Positions 11,863 to 23,646 of a DNA stretch of 64,000 bases are shown here, in pieces. The translations under genes and the position numbers were made by a program. The notes under the pieces were generated by a model, which saw only the letters and a program-made list of their open reading frames with translations, ran no database searches and was not told where the DNA came from. The DNA comes from Arachnopeziza araneosa (taxonomy: Eukaryota; Ascomycota; Leotiomycetes; Helotiales; Arachnopezizaceae): contig QYAI01000037.1 in assembly GCA_003988855.1 (NCBI GenBank), positions 1-64,000 on the forward strand, written 5' to 3'. Each line of letters opens with the position of its first letter. Within the stretch, counting starts at the first letter, position 1.

Positions 11863-12767
11863 ATGTTTATTGCTCGCTCTGAATATGGTATGTAGTTGAG
11901 AGCTCCGTATACCATGCTTCCACAAAACTAAATAAGCGCAGATCGAGGTATCAAGTATGTCGCCTGTATATTTTCAGGACTTTTATCGTTATCTCCTCAT
12001 TCAATGCTAATTTCCTGAAGCACCTTTTCCCCAGAGGGTCGTTTGTTCCAGGTGGAATATTCTCTAGAGGCAATCAAGCTTGGATCAACAGCCATCGGGG
12101 TAGCAACAGGCGAGGGCGTTGTTCTCGGGGTTGAAAAGCGTGTTACTTCCACTCTTCTCGAGACATCCTCTGTCGAAAAGATCGTCGAAATCGACCGTCA
12201 CATTGGATGTGCGATGTCTGGACTACAAGCAGATGCACGGTCTATGGTTGAGCATGCTCGAGTAGAATCTCAAAATCATGCTTTCCATTACAACGAGCCT
12301 TTAAGGGTCGAGAGTTGCACCCAAGCCATATGCGATCTTGCTCTACGATTTGGTGAGGGCGCCGACGGCGAAGAGAGCATTATGAGCCGACCGTTTGGTG
12401 TAGCCCTTCTGATTGCTGGATATGATGAAGATGGACCACAACTTTATCACGCAGAACCGAGCGGAACTTTCTACAGGTACGATGCGAAGGCCATCGGATC
12501 CGGTTCAGAAGGTGCTCAAGCCGAGCTACAGAACGAGTTTCACAAAGTAAAGCTCTCAATATTTCAAATTTCGCCACTAATTTTGCTTTTTAGTCTCTCA
12601 CGATCGAAGAAGCCGAAACTCTGGTGCTCAAGACATTGAAACAAGTGATGGAAGAAAAGTTAGATTCCAAGAATGTGCAACTCGCAAGTGTGACGAAGGC
12701 AAAGGGTTTTAGAATCTACACAGACGAAGAGATGGCCGTAGTTGTAGAGAGGTTACCAGCCAACTAA
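11863..12767 (+). CDS. PUP2: 20S proteasome subunit alpha-5
   Basis: This is a non-catalytic alpha-ring subunit of the 20S core that gates substrate entry. Four exons are read: 11863-11887 (25 nt), 11942-11954 (13 nt), 12021-12546 and 12594-12767, giving 245 aa. The model restores the family N-terminus: M-F-I-A-R-S-E-Y, then D-R-G-I-N, then TFSPEGRLFQVEYSLEAIK (the alpha-subunit signature). Further conserved parts are GVVLGVEKR, MSGLQADAR, SRPFGVALLIAGYD and GSGSEGAQ. The open frame without splicing begins only at FQVEYS, so the first two exons would be missed by ORF calling. The last exon ends VERLPAN. It converges with the Zn2Cys6 gene, 166 bp apart. Confidence 0.95.
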
Positions 12768-12933
12768 TGAAGTCTATCTATGGAGGTTAGGATTCAAGAC
12801 AAGAACGAGTCAACATAGATGCAAAATGATTCATTGCTGAAGAATAGTTATGGACGTGAAGATATTTCTCCATTGAAAATACAGCATTTCTAACTTATAA
12901 GTGGCGACAGATTTCCTTTCTTAGTTTCGACTT

Positions 12934-15900
12934 TCATACCGATGGGCTTATGGCGTCTAGATCCAAGTTCTCAAAATCACCTTCCAATCCCAGTACCGCT
13001 AACGCCTATGGTCGAAACTTTAGTGACAGAAACTCACACTCGTCTTTGCTCTTGAGGTCACTTACATAATGAACCCGGTCTGGCTTTTCGATCACCATCC
13101 TACGTTCTTCGCTTGACTTGCCGGAGAATGCTCTATCGATTCTTCTCGAGCTAGTTCCAATATCCGGAAGCCTTTGTTCCTCATTTGTTGGAGTGTACGG
13201 TGGGCTCCTGCCAAGTTCTCCAGCTTTTGTCCATGTTTTTTCGCAGCCTAGAGCGATTGCTAAGGCAGTTTGCCAACCAGTGAGACGGGCTATATTTCTT
13301 AGTCTTTCAACCGTCCAAAAACGTTGTGCTGCATCTTGATACTGCACACAATTAGCCCAGGTGCAATTTCACTCGAACTACAATTTACTTGTATACCAGC
13401 CACAAACAAGCAAGTGGCCGATTCAATTAAGGCTGCTCCTATTCCTGGATTTACTTCTGTTGCAATGTTACAGTCGGGCGCTATACCCGCTGCTATTTGT
13501 CCCAACCTGGTTGCAAATGGGGCTGTTTGGCGTGCCGAAAATCCTGCCGCCATCATTGCTGCTGGGGGCATAGCAGGGTGCGATCTATGACAGAAGATAA
13601 GAGCCATATAGAAGTTCATCCAAATGCCTGCAATGCCGTAGGTCCGGAACTGAAGTGCCAAGCCAAAAGGTGTTTGTATAGGCTGAGAGAATTCTGGACC
13701 CAAAGGCTGGAAATCGGGTCCAAAATGAGCCTCGAGAACATCGAAAGCGTTCCTAATCTCTTGCCACTCCGTTTTGGCCTCGTAGGTCTCGGTTTCGAGA
13801 TCAACTTCATCCCTGTGTGCCTGGGGTAATTGGTCCTTTCGTCTGGCCTGTTGGAATCCCATGGGAAATTCAGCTTCTCGAATGTCAGGGACCATTCCAC
13901 TAAAATGGGGTATTTGAGTATTCTGGTCGTCAAAGAATTGCTTCCCTGCCACCTCTGAATGTCGCCAATGACCACCATTTGCTCTTATCACAGATCTCTT
14001 TCTCTTAAGATCTTTAGCTGCGAAAGCTGCAAGTCGGCCCATTAGGAGAACTAAATGGTCGAAGCTTCCATATCTATAATTCCATTAGAAAATTATATCT
14101 GAAGAAAAAGGAAACAGTACATTTCATTGAGACGGCCAAGCGGTGCTCTTGGCGGACAATGGCTCCAGTATGAGAAATCCATACTTAATTGCATCAGCGC
14201 TAGACCCTAAGTGTAATCAATAGACTCACAAGAGATGGCCGCCCCCCAGGATACTCTGATACACATCTTGTTTGCAATACCACCAGAACAGATCACGCTG
14301 AGTTTCATAAGTCTCCAGTTCTCGTTTGGTAAAATTAGAATTGCAGTCAAAATTAGAGGAGTTGTCGTTCATGACGTGTCCAAATTGATTGTATAAGACC
14401 TTTTTGCCCATCAAAATACTTATCACATCTTCATTAAGTTGATCATCGGGATGTGCCTGGGGTTTAATATGATTGCTAAAATCATAGGTCACTTCTGAAG
14501 GATTAGTACAGTAATTCGATTGTCTTTGTTGAGCTTCTTTCTGCCTTATTTTTTTGGTCATTCCAGCAAAATCGATCTCGCAAACCAACTGCTTTGCACC
14601 CAGGAGATGGTTACTCCATTTTTGGTGATCAGCAGACCACTATACCTTATAATGTCAACTATTTTCCTTGTTCTCTATACAAACAAAGCAACGTCACATG
14701 CCAAAAAAGAAGAGGGAAATCGAGGGATGTGGAACGATTCTCAAGCTATAGATGTCGAGGTAGATGTAAAAATCTATGCGAATGAAAGGGAATGGTATCG
14801 AATAGAAGAGCTGCACTTACGCATTCATAAAATGCTAACAACATCGCGGCTGCCAGAGTAGCTGGCTGCCGTCGTCGAGTTTCTGAACTCACGGTCTTGG
14901 CAATTCGTCGAAGTCCGATTGCATAGTGTTTTAAAGAAGGAGTTACAGGACCATTCTGTAATTTTGAGATATGTAAGGAGGAAAGGGCCATCATAGCATG
15001 CAGAAGGGCGGGGTTGTGGAGAGCAAGGGCTGGAAATGTATCTGCTGGGCTTAGCGAAAAGCGTCTGAGAGTGTGGTTTAACTCACAAGTCCATATATGT
15101 TGCTGTGATCTTGGAACTGGAGTCCCATGGAATATTAGAGAGGGATTTGCTGGATGTCTTTCAAACATGGATATACTGGGACCTATAACATTAACAAAGT
15201 GGCAAAATATTCTTGCAGCTAATGGATCCTGCAGAGGTGTCGATTGTGGTGCAGGAATATACTCAGCGAGCATATTTGGCCGATCAATGAAAGACATGAA
15301 AGATCGAATACTGAGGCCTTGATTGTCTTGGCTAGCTTGAAGAGCAACGGCAACCCTGAGATGTCCGTCTTGGTCGCCTCGTTCATTCCAATGGTCATTA
15401 GTTGTAGTGATTTCATACTCTGACATGTCGGAGGAATCATCATAATCCTCATCCCAACCTATGGGATTTTCATCAACAACCAAGTGATTACTAGATTGAG
15501 ATTTTATGCCTGCATCAGAGAATTGTATCTGACTGGTTTGCGAGTTGGCACCTGGTGATAATCTCGATGTTTCGATGGAAGCTCTACCTTGCTGGCCTAA
15601 CTGCTGAAATAGTGAAACAGGAATAACGCCTTTGATTGGAACTGCATCTTGATGCGTATGGACATCTGACCGGTGGTGTATATCAACTGCTAACTCGATA
15701 CAATTATGATCTCGCCATTTTAGATTTGTCACACCTGGAGAAAGTGTTGAGTTAAGTCCAAGTTCCCTTCCAACAGTAACACCAGTGTCATTGCGGCCAT
15801 CGGTTAGGTGAACGTGATCCCCAGGAGGCTCTAGAAAGTCACCGTATTTAATAGTGCTCGGTTCTACAGAGGCTTTGTATGAAACGGTGCTCTCTCCATT

Positions 15901-16629
15901 TCCAACATCAGGGGAAAGCCCAGAGGCCGAAGCTGAGGCGGGAAAGCCCTGAACATGAAGCTCAGGTGACTGAGATGGTTTAGGGGCAATGCTTTTTTTT
16001 GTCCCAGATGCTGATACGGAATATGCCTCCTCGTGTTGACGTACAGATTGAGAATGAGGACTCTGGAAAGCCGAAACAAATGATGGGCGATATAAGCTCA
16101 AAGGGTCCTTGAACACGACTCTTTGATTATAACCCTCGCACTGGCGTTTCGACTTCACACCTAGTAAAGTGAGAAACAACCCAAATAAAAGCAATTGGGA
16201 TTGGATAACTCGTTCATACAGTTGAGACATGTAGGTTTTTCTTCCCTACTCGCAAGTTAGGATTGGATGTCAATTAGTGTTTTAGGCGGTCGAAAATGGG
16301 GTTTTAGAACCCCAGCTGTTTTTGCTGAAGAAATGCATCAAGAGAGGAAAAGAACTAAGATCTAACAAAGTCTCGAGATTGAGAGCGATATTTACTCACC
16401 CGCACTTGATTCGACGTCTTCGGCATGCTAGTGAAGATCAGTTTAGCGTACTTCTCATATACCCTCAAACAATATGATAGAACTTACTCAGACATCCGGT
16501 TTTCGTCCTCTTTCTACCTTGAGCTTTTGATCCAGGCTTCCGGGAAACTGATTCCGTAACGAGGTCTGTAGGGTTATCCTCGACGGCGTTATTTGACTCC
16601 TCATCAGGAGTAATTTCGACATGTTTCAT
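12934..16629 (-). CDS. Zn2Cys6 transcription factor with fungal activator domain
   Basis: Nine exons keep one frame for 1013 aa: 16488-16629, 16400-16427, 16220-16245, 14821-16160, 14230-14639, 14121-14183, 13389-14073, 13066-13341 and 12934-13005. The binuclear cluster is assembled from exons 1-4: GCLTCRRRRIKCG, EEKPTCLNC, then VKSKRQCEGY, a C-x2-C-x6-C-x6-C-x2-C-x6-C pattern. A Ser/Thr-rich linker with an acidic run (DEDYDDSSDMSEYE) follows. The C-terminal half resembles the Fungal_trans_2 activator region (SLHISKLQN, WSNHLLGAKQLV, NEIYGSFDHLVLLMGR, ARLTGWQTALAIALGCE). Splicing of the last exon restores the tail ALAVLGLEGDFENLDLD. The target pathway is unknown. It is presumably nuclear. Confidence 0.9.
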
Positions 16630-17872
16630 CCTTGTAACAATCCTCGCAGTATCATAGTGCTAGACATAAGGCGTAGCTTGCTTTGAGTGGTGAAAGTTCC
16701 GAGTTGTCAAGAGAGAAACTCAGCTGTCCTGTCATCAATACGTTTAGCATAATGGTTACACCTTGAAGGCACCATAGGAAAAAGAAAAAGCAGCGGTACC
16801 AACACCCTCGGGCCCAGATGATACATGAGATTTAGATCTCAAGGCGGCATCTTTTAGGCAGCAGAGTATATTCCCGTGGTAGAGATATTGCTTTGATACC
16901 ATAGAAGCAATACAGCTCCGAGAAATTATTACAAAGCCTAGCTTAAATCCCGAGGTTCTTCGGATATTGAATGTAAAGCCCATGACGATCTTGAGGGGGA
17001 AATTACATATATTGCGATGATTTTCGAGCAATAAGACGTGGATAAAACCCCATAGAAGAGCAGGAATAAACTCAACTAAGCAACTCCCACTATGTATCTC
17101 TCCCTGATCAGGAGGAAGAAGCACCACATGCAGCCACGGAGAACGCAACTCTAGATAGCAATAGCAAGTGAAAACATAGAACATACGATTACCTTCAACG
17201 AGACTCAAAAGCAAAACTTTATTAAACAGATGTCTCGTTACTAGATGGATGGGCGAGGGCTATATTTAGGTAGTGTAGGTCAAGTGTTTGTAGCGGTTAG
17301 GCAATGTGCGGCTGTGGTAGGTAAAGCCAACAAACATTCCTGTTGCTGAAGGAGACTTATCTTATTTCAGTACATCCGAATACAATAGGATCTATTGAAG
17401 ATGGAGGATGGAGAATGGTTGTGAGTGCGCGCATATAGATATAGATAATAATAAATAACTTAGGGTGACACTGCCGAAGAAGGCTGAGGGGTAAGTACTA
17501 TCTTTACCTACCTAGGTACTTCCCTAAATTTAGTGCTCATCTGCACCTTACTACTCCTAGCATATAGATTACAACAATCAAACCATGATCTTGCTGCATT
17601 GAGGTACTTGGCTTTGCGTTGCTCTGTCTATTAGCAATTCAACGGTTCTTTTAACCTAATTTCAGTGACGACGCGTTAAAGCTCCAGAGAAGGGAGCGAT
17701 TGCTCTTAAAAGATATCACTGCTCGTTATCTAGGTAGGATGTGAATAAAAAGAATCTTCTCTTAATTAACAGTCTCCAAATTAGATCACAACATAAAGAT
17801 ACGGCATTACACATAGATGAGTGATTGTACAAGCAGAGCCACCAGCTCAGGAGAAAGTGCGCATCACTTCTA
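16630..17872. promoter_or_regulatory. 1.2-kb intergenic region, no supported gene
   Basis: This should hold the promoter of the Zn2Cys6 gene and the 3' end of AIM41. A 152-codon minus-strand frame at 16756-17214 lacks an ATG at its start and shows no domain, so I do not call it. Short A+T-rich stretches occur around 17440-17460. Confidence 0.45.
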
Positions 17873-18467
17873 CTATAACTTTGCCAACATTGCCTTCACA
17901 ATTTTTGCAACATCCCCCTTCTCCACTAGCGCCTCACCAAGTACCTCGGGGCTAAATACCCTCTTGAGAACCTCTCCCATCTGCAATTTAGACCCAGAAT
18001 TCTGCATGTCATTTACGACGCTTTGGATTGCGCGTCTAACATCATCTTCCTCCATCACCTCAACACTGCTGGAATACCCCTCCATGATTTGGATCTGGAT
18101 CTCCTCTTTCTCCACCAAATCCTGCCTTCCAGCCTTTCTGAACTCTTCAGCTGCGGCCTTACTTGCATGTGCCGACTTTCGCAACAGAGCCAGCATCTGC
18201 ATATCGGTGTTGATAGGGTTGGCCGTCTTCGAGGCATTAAGGGTTTGTGTAAGGAGATCTCGGAGGACGGAGAGTCTATTTGAATCCTTTTTTTGCATAG
18301 CAGTCTTCATGTCTTGCCTGCAAGTAGAGATTAGATTTGCAGAGTGCTACCTCGGAGAAAAGTCTGACTTGCCTAATCCTCAGCAGCATAGGTGGCGTGG
18401 AAGAAGTTCCTGTTGCATACTGACGATAGGATCGCCTTGAGATTCTTGCAATTGACCTTGCGATCAT
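17873..18467 (-). CDS. AIM41: Aim41-like mitochondrial protein (YqeY/GatB-related)
   Basis: The family has a YqeY fold, related to the tail domain of GatB amidotransferase. The role in mitochondria is poorly defined and may concern tRNA or translation. Two exons are read (18373-18467 and 17873-18317) giving 179 aa. The N-terminus MIARSIARISRRSYRQYATG is a typical arginine-rich import signal. The body has DMKTAMQKKDSNRLSVLRDLL, then an amphipathic helix region and EVLKRVFSPEVLGEALV. The join ...RIR-Q-DMKT needs a GC-AG intron (GCAAGT donor at 18372, branch CTAAT, GCAG acceptor); no GT donor gives the right frame. Confidence 0.9.
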
Positions 18468-19145
18468 TGTTGTCGTACTAACAGAAGAACATCTATTTAG
18501 TGCTTAAGAGTGTTAATCGCAAATCCTTTACGAGTTACAGTAGGTAGGTTACCCGAAACATCTCAGCCTCGCTCAGCCTTCCAGGACCAACTTTCCTCTG
18601 GACGCCCCGCCTATCTGCACGTCGTGGGCATGTCGCTGGAAGATTGCATCTGCATACAAGGCCCCATATCAGTATCTTATGACACATCGGGCACTCTTAA
18701 TGTTTTGATATGGTAAAGCATGGAGTCGGAAGGTTTTTATCACGTTCGAATATTCCCAGTGACCTATGATTGTAGGGATCTCAGTGAGTGATGCAGAGTA
18801 GAGCTTCTGTTCTATTGATTTCGTCTGTGCCGGACACCATACTATAACAATTATATAGTTAGATAATATTATGTTTATGCTCATAACTGTAAGCAGGTTA
18901 ATATAGTCGCACTACTTGCTACAATTCGATTGTATCGCCGATGCTGGATGTTATTGCAATAAGTAAATCAGCTTTAGATTCACTGTTATATCGAGCAAGG
19001 CTCGTACGTATACTAACTACCCAGTCGCATAGGATGTAAATTAGATCAGCTATTACAAGTACTTTCCAGAATTCGAAAGATGTCTCTCAGTGGAATTTGA
19101 AACAAAACCCACTACAGAAGGTCAATTTGTTTGTAGATCGAAGTA
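18468..19145. other. Spacer, no gene seen
   Basis: Upstream region of AIM41 followed by A+T-richer sequence leading into the TIR element. Only short chance frames occur. Confidence 0.5.
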
Positions 19146-20130
19146 GTTAGCAGTGCCCAAAACCAAAATTTGCATTTTGCGTTTTCGCGTTTTGATTACT
19201 TAAATTCTTGAACAACTATAGCATTACACTCTATATATTTAGTATTTAGTTAAAGCTTTATTAAAATGCTAATTTTTTATATACTTCTTTTATAGTCTAT
19301 ATAAGGGTTCACGATTGCACGGTCAGAACACGTGAATGATGAATCTATTATTTCAAGAAGGTAAAGCTGAAGAGCACCAAGTGCTTGAAGCTTTCTACAT
19401 ATACCCTTCGTACGAGAGGAACAGCCAACCCAGTTCCTGTCGCACGGTCTTCTTTTCAATAGTCAATCAATAGTCAATCAATAGTTTTATCGATAGTCTT
19501 GTCGATAGTTCTGAAGATCGCTCTGCTAATTTTCATCCCTTCCATCCAAGAAGTCAGCTTCGAGTGCTGCTTCAGTTTCTGCCTAGGCCCTCAGGCCTAG
19601 GTCCTGACCACCGGGTCCAACCCGTGACAGTCTAGATTTATAATTGTTATATAATAGAAAATACTTTTAACTTTTTATATTTTTATAACTAGTAGCTTTA
19701 CTTATATAGCTTAGTTATTCTATGTGTAAAAAATAATAGAAATTTAAAAATACGTATTATAGCATAACAATTATAGCTTTAAAATACTAAAAAAGTGTTA
19801 CAATGCGACTAGTCACGTGCTTGATGTTCTAGACAGCATATGTAGTCACGTGCTTGATGCCTCAGGCACAGAGCTAGCGGACTGCCTCGAACTTCTCTCG
19901 TTAGCCTGTATATACTGCTCCCTTTATGTTTTAGAACATTTAATAAAGTTATGCTCCCTAACTATACTACAGCCCATTATAGAAAGTATATAAAAAGTTG
20001 TATTTTAATAAAGCTTTAATTAAATACTAGTTGTATATAGTTTAATACTTTAGTTAACTTACAGCTTAAAGTATATAAGCAAAATGCGAATGTGCGATTT
20101 TTGGTTTTAGGAAAATCGGGCACTGCTGAC
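19146..20130. mobile_element. Degenerate ~985-bp TIR transposon (Tc1/mariner-type ends)
   Basis: The left end GTTAGCAGTGCCC and the inverted right end GTCAGCAGTGCCC match except for one C/T difference. Each is flanked by TA (19144-19145 and 20131-20132), the target duplication used by Tc1/mariner and pogo elements. Similarity between the arms continues inward, with gaps, for about 150 bp on each side, including a shared AAAGCTTTATTAAAAT block (left near 19251-19268). No transposase frame is present, so it is non-autonomous or decayed. The centre carries unrelated, less A+T-rich segments that look like inserted LTR pieces. Confidence 0.75.
19304..19970. mobile_element. LTR-like fragments nested inside the TIR element
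   Basis: The segment ending at 19629 finishes ACCCGTGACA and the segment starting at 19797 begins TGTTAC. These resemble the end and the start of a fungal LTR (TGT(C/T)AC...GTGACA). Between them lie ~165 bp of A+T-rich DNA whose ends are themselves partly inverted (TATAATTGTTAT motifs near 19638 and 19770). Two copies of TAGTCACGTGCTTGATG occur at 19810-19826 and 19843-19859, and a TATATACTGCTCCC stretch follows near 19910. No gag or pol frame is seen. The nesting order is my inference. Confidence 0.45.
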
Positions 20131-20826
20131 TACTATATAACAAACAGTTTGTCGCTAAGAGTCCACTCAAGCATAGATTAAGGTAGCATTCGAGGAGTAG
20201 TTAAACTTTAGAGACTTATGACAATACCATTATCAACGACGCTTACAGTGGAGACCGATAAGCTTCGGAAAAGACCTTTGGTCATTAGCTGGATGATTAT
20301 ACGAAACTTTTGATTTAAATCATGAGACGAAACGGAACTTGCAAGGCAGGCGTTCTTCTTATACCCAATTTCTGCCACAGAAATCATGTAACTTGAAAAA
20401 ATAAGCTACTTGTTTAAGAATTAGAAAAGGAAGTACGAATATTTTCAGGCATACTTGCCGATCTTCACTTGGCAATCTTTTCAGCGAAAGAAAGGTTCAG
20501 ACGTATCATAGTCGCTCTTGAAGAGAGAGTTGAAACATCACAGTCACATAACCATGCACAATTGAGTTTAGATGAAAGAAGGGTTTTCCTCGTTCTCGGA
20601 AGCTACATACATCGCAACTCAATGGCTGAACAGGGACAGCAGTTTGAAGGTTACGAGTCTACTTGGCCTGCTCTTAGGCTCCAATAGCACTGTTAAGAAG
20701 TCAGGGATGCAACCGAGCTTTGTCGTAATATTCCTGATATGGGAGATCGGTGCTGAGGGGATTGATGAGAGATGAACGATAGGAAAAGGCAGTTCGGGGA
20801 AATCTATCAATGACAATGACATGCAC
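20131..20826. other. Spacer downstream of eEF2
   Basis: No supported gene. It contains the 3' untranslated region of the eEF2 gene reading from the right. Small frames at 20469-20840 overlap each other on both strands and have no recognisable product. Confidence 0.5.
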
Positions 20827-23646
20827 TTATAGCTTGTCATAGTACTACCGTAAAGTCAGTACACATACACATATAATTGTAAATAGCAGGGGTTGCTTAC
20901 ATTTTCGTAACCCGGTACTTCAACCTTGATACCCTTACGCTTACGCATTTCCTGTACGATTCCACCGACCTTTGAGGTACCATCGATTGGTGATCCACCA
21001 GGGAGGATTTGCCAATGGTCAAAGACTGACTGAGGGAAAGCTTGGCCAGATGTATGTGAACGGAGATCAGCATTAAATCCGAAAGACTCCATGACAGGAA
21101 GATAAGCTTTGATGGTGAAGAGTGGGGTTCCAGGACGCTGTTCCTCGTTGAACACATGACCTCTTCTTCGGGTAAGGACACCATAAACACCACCCATAGC
21201 GCTTTCAGGAACTTGAATTTCTACTAAGAAGACTGGTTCGAGAAGTCCTGGCTCAGCGAGAAGTGCAGCTGCGTAAAGAACACGGCGGGCAGTTGGAATA
21301 AGCTGACCACCTCCACGGTGAATGGCATCAGCATGTAGAGTAACATCCATGATATTGAATCGACACGATCTCATAGGCTCCTCCGCAATAGGTCCTTCTC
21401 TCGACGCCCACTGGAAGCCAGACACAACTGAATCCTTGATTTCGTTCAGGTATTGAACGGCCTTGGTCTGGTCGACTAGCAGATTTGCGCCGTTTGTGTC
21501 AGGACCGAAGCACCAGATTTTTCGGGCATCCGTCACATCCCAGCCAAAGTCGTCAGCTAAGATACGAGCACGAGCTTTGAAGTCGTCACGGGGACTAATT
21601 TTGCCTGCCTCAATTTCCTTGGAAACTTCTTCATCGAGGGGTTCGGCGATCATGTACAGTCGGTTGTGCTTGTTGGGTGACTTCGATAGCGCTGTCATGC
21701 TCGACTTACCAGTGACGGTCTCACGGTATGCAACAACGGGATCGGAAAATCGCAGGGGAACACCAGCATGGTCTTCTTCAAGATCTTTTAAGCAAATCTC
21801 CAAATGTAGCTCACCGGCACCAGCAACAATGTGTTCACCAGACTCGTTGATCAATGTCAGAACGCAAGGGTCTGACTTAGAAAGGCGCTTGAGACCTTCG
21901 ACTAACTTGGGCAAATCTTGTGCATTCTTGACTTCAACAGAGCGTTGAACGACCGGAGACACAGAAAACTTCATAACCTTAAGGTTATGAGCAGTTTCAC
22001 TGGTGGTGAGAGTTCCGGACTTCAACAAGAATTGATCGATACCAACCAAGCCGAGGATGTTACCCGCCGGAACGTCATCAATGGGATCAACCTTTCCGCC
22101 CATCATGAGGACCGTACGTTGGATCGCCTTGACGAAAAGATCATCCTTCTTTCCGGGAGTATAGTTAGGTCCTTGGATACGGACTTTCAGACCAGATCGG
22201 ACTGTTCCAGCAAAGACACGGCCAAAGGCATAGAAACGACCCTTATCAGATGTTGGAACCATCTTAGACACGTACAGCATGAGCGGGGCTTTGGGATCGC
22301 AGTCGCGGATACCGATACAGGCCTCATCATCAGGTGGGCCCTCATAGAGCGTCTCAGCACGGTAGCGTTGAGCAGTCACAGGCGATGGCAAATGCAGGAT
22401 CATCATCTCCATCAAAGCATCTGCAGCTGGCAAGAAAGTGCGCATGACCACCTTCAGCAGTTGCTTGCCCTCCTTCTCCTTATCTTCAGGGGAAAGCTTA
22501 ATGTTAAGCTTTTCAAGAAGAGTAGGAATCTCGTCCTTCTTGAAGTTCATAACGGCGGCGAAAATTCTGAAAATTGGGTCCAAGATAAATTGGTTGAAAG
22601 CACGTTCGAGTTGCTTGCCTTCGTGAGTACCCTTGTTGGTCCATTTCTTAGTATGGGGATTGAAATAGTTATCGCCCTGGATGTAAGTCAGTCCCTGGAC
22701 GGTTACTATTTGTAAGCGTATGACTTACCCAGAGACGCTCCATCATCTTGTTTCGGTCAACGCCAAATTTTTTAGCGTATCGTTGTGCAAACTGTCTAAT
22801 TGTGAAGGCCCAGCCGTGGAGACCGGAGCCGAAAGCGATAGTTCCCTTATATGGGTAGACCTGGACATCACCCAACGTCTTGTCAAAGTATGTTGAGATC
22901 ACAACATTGACAGACTCGATGGTTCTTGAGAAAGATTGATATAAATCCTCCTTCGAGACCTGCAATTCGAGCAGAGCACGATCAACCTTATTGATGATGA
23001 CGACAGGCTTGATGCGTTCACCAAGAGCTTGCCGAAGCACAGTTTCCGTCTGAACACAGACACCTTCAATGGTATCTACGACAACAAGTGCGCCATCGGT
23101 AACTCGCAGGGCGGCTGTGACTTCAGAAGAAAAATCGACGTGACCAGGCGAGTCAATCAAATTGATCAAGAAATCACGGCCGTCTGTCTTTTGACCGACG
23201 ATGTCCTTGAGATCTGCATCATCTGCTAGATTTCCATAGAGAGAGATGGCCGTTGATTTAATGGTAATGCCACGTTCTTGTTCATCTTGACGAGTATCGG
23301 TAGCTCGAGCGTCACCGGCTTTTGCTGCGGAGATAATTCCAGCTTTGGAGAGGAGAGAGTCTGTCAGAGTTGACTTTCCGTGATCGACGTGAGCAATAAC
23401 GGACATGTTACGAACATTCGTAGCCTTGTCCATCAAGGCGCGGACTTCTTCGATCGTGAAGCTGGATTAGACAGAAGGATTAGCAAAAGTTTCTCCATCA
23501 TATCTCCGAGGATGACATGATGTTTGGCCATGATTGAATTGAAAATCTGTCGAAAGACCCATACGGAAGTGAGAACTTCTGGAGAATTGGCTGACGGGTG
23601 CAGGTTTTTGTTTCTATAATGAAAGTAGGAAGACTTACTTGACCAT
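20827..23646 (-). CDS. EFT2: Translation elongation factor 2
   Basis: This GTPase drives ribosomal translocation in the cytosol. Four coding exons are read: 23639-23646 (only ATGGTCAA), 22729-23461, 20901-22676 and 20827-20844 (YYDKL plus stop), for 844 aa, the normal length. Motifs seen: G1 AHVDHGKST, switch region RGITIKS, G3 DSPGHVDF, G4 NKVDRA, and the domain IV loop HADAIHRGGGQ whose second His becomes diphthamide. Splicing joins MERLW to GDNYFNPHTKKW and VPGYEN to YYDKL. The first intron is 177 nt. Both tiny terminal exons are invisible to ORF calling but are required by the family ends MVNFTIEE and YENYYDKL. Confidence 0.97.

Noticed and set aside
13324..13829. Plus-strand frames inside the Zn2Cys6 gene
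   Set aside because: Antisense shadows of confirmed exons 7 and 8.
16756..17214. 152-codon minus-strand frame
   Set aside because: Opens with TTG rather than ATG, no domain or splice-supported continuation; likely leader of the Zn2Cys6 gene.
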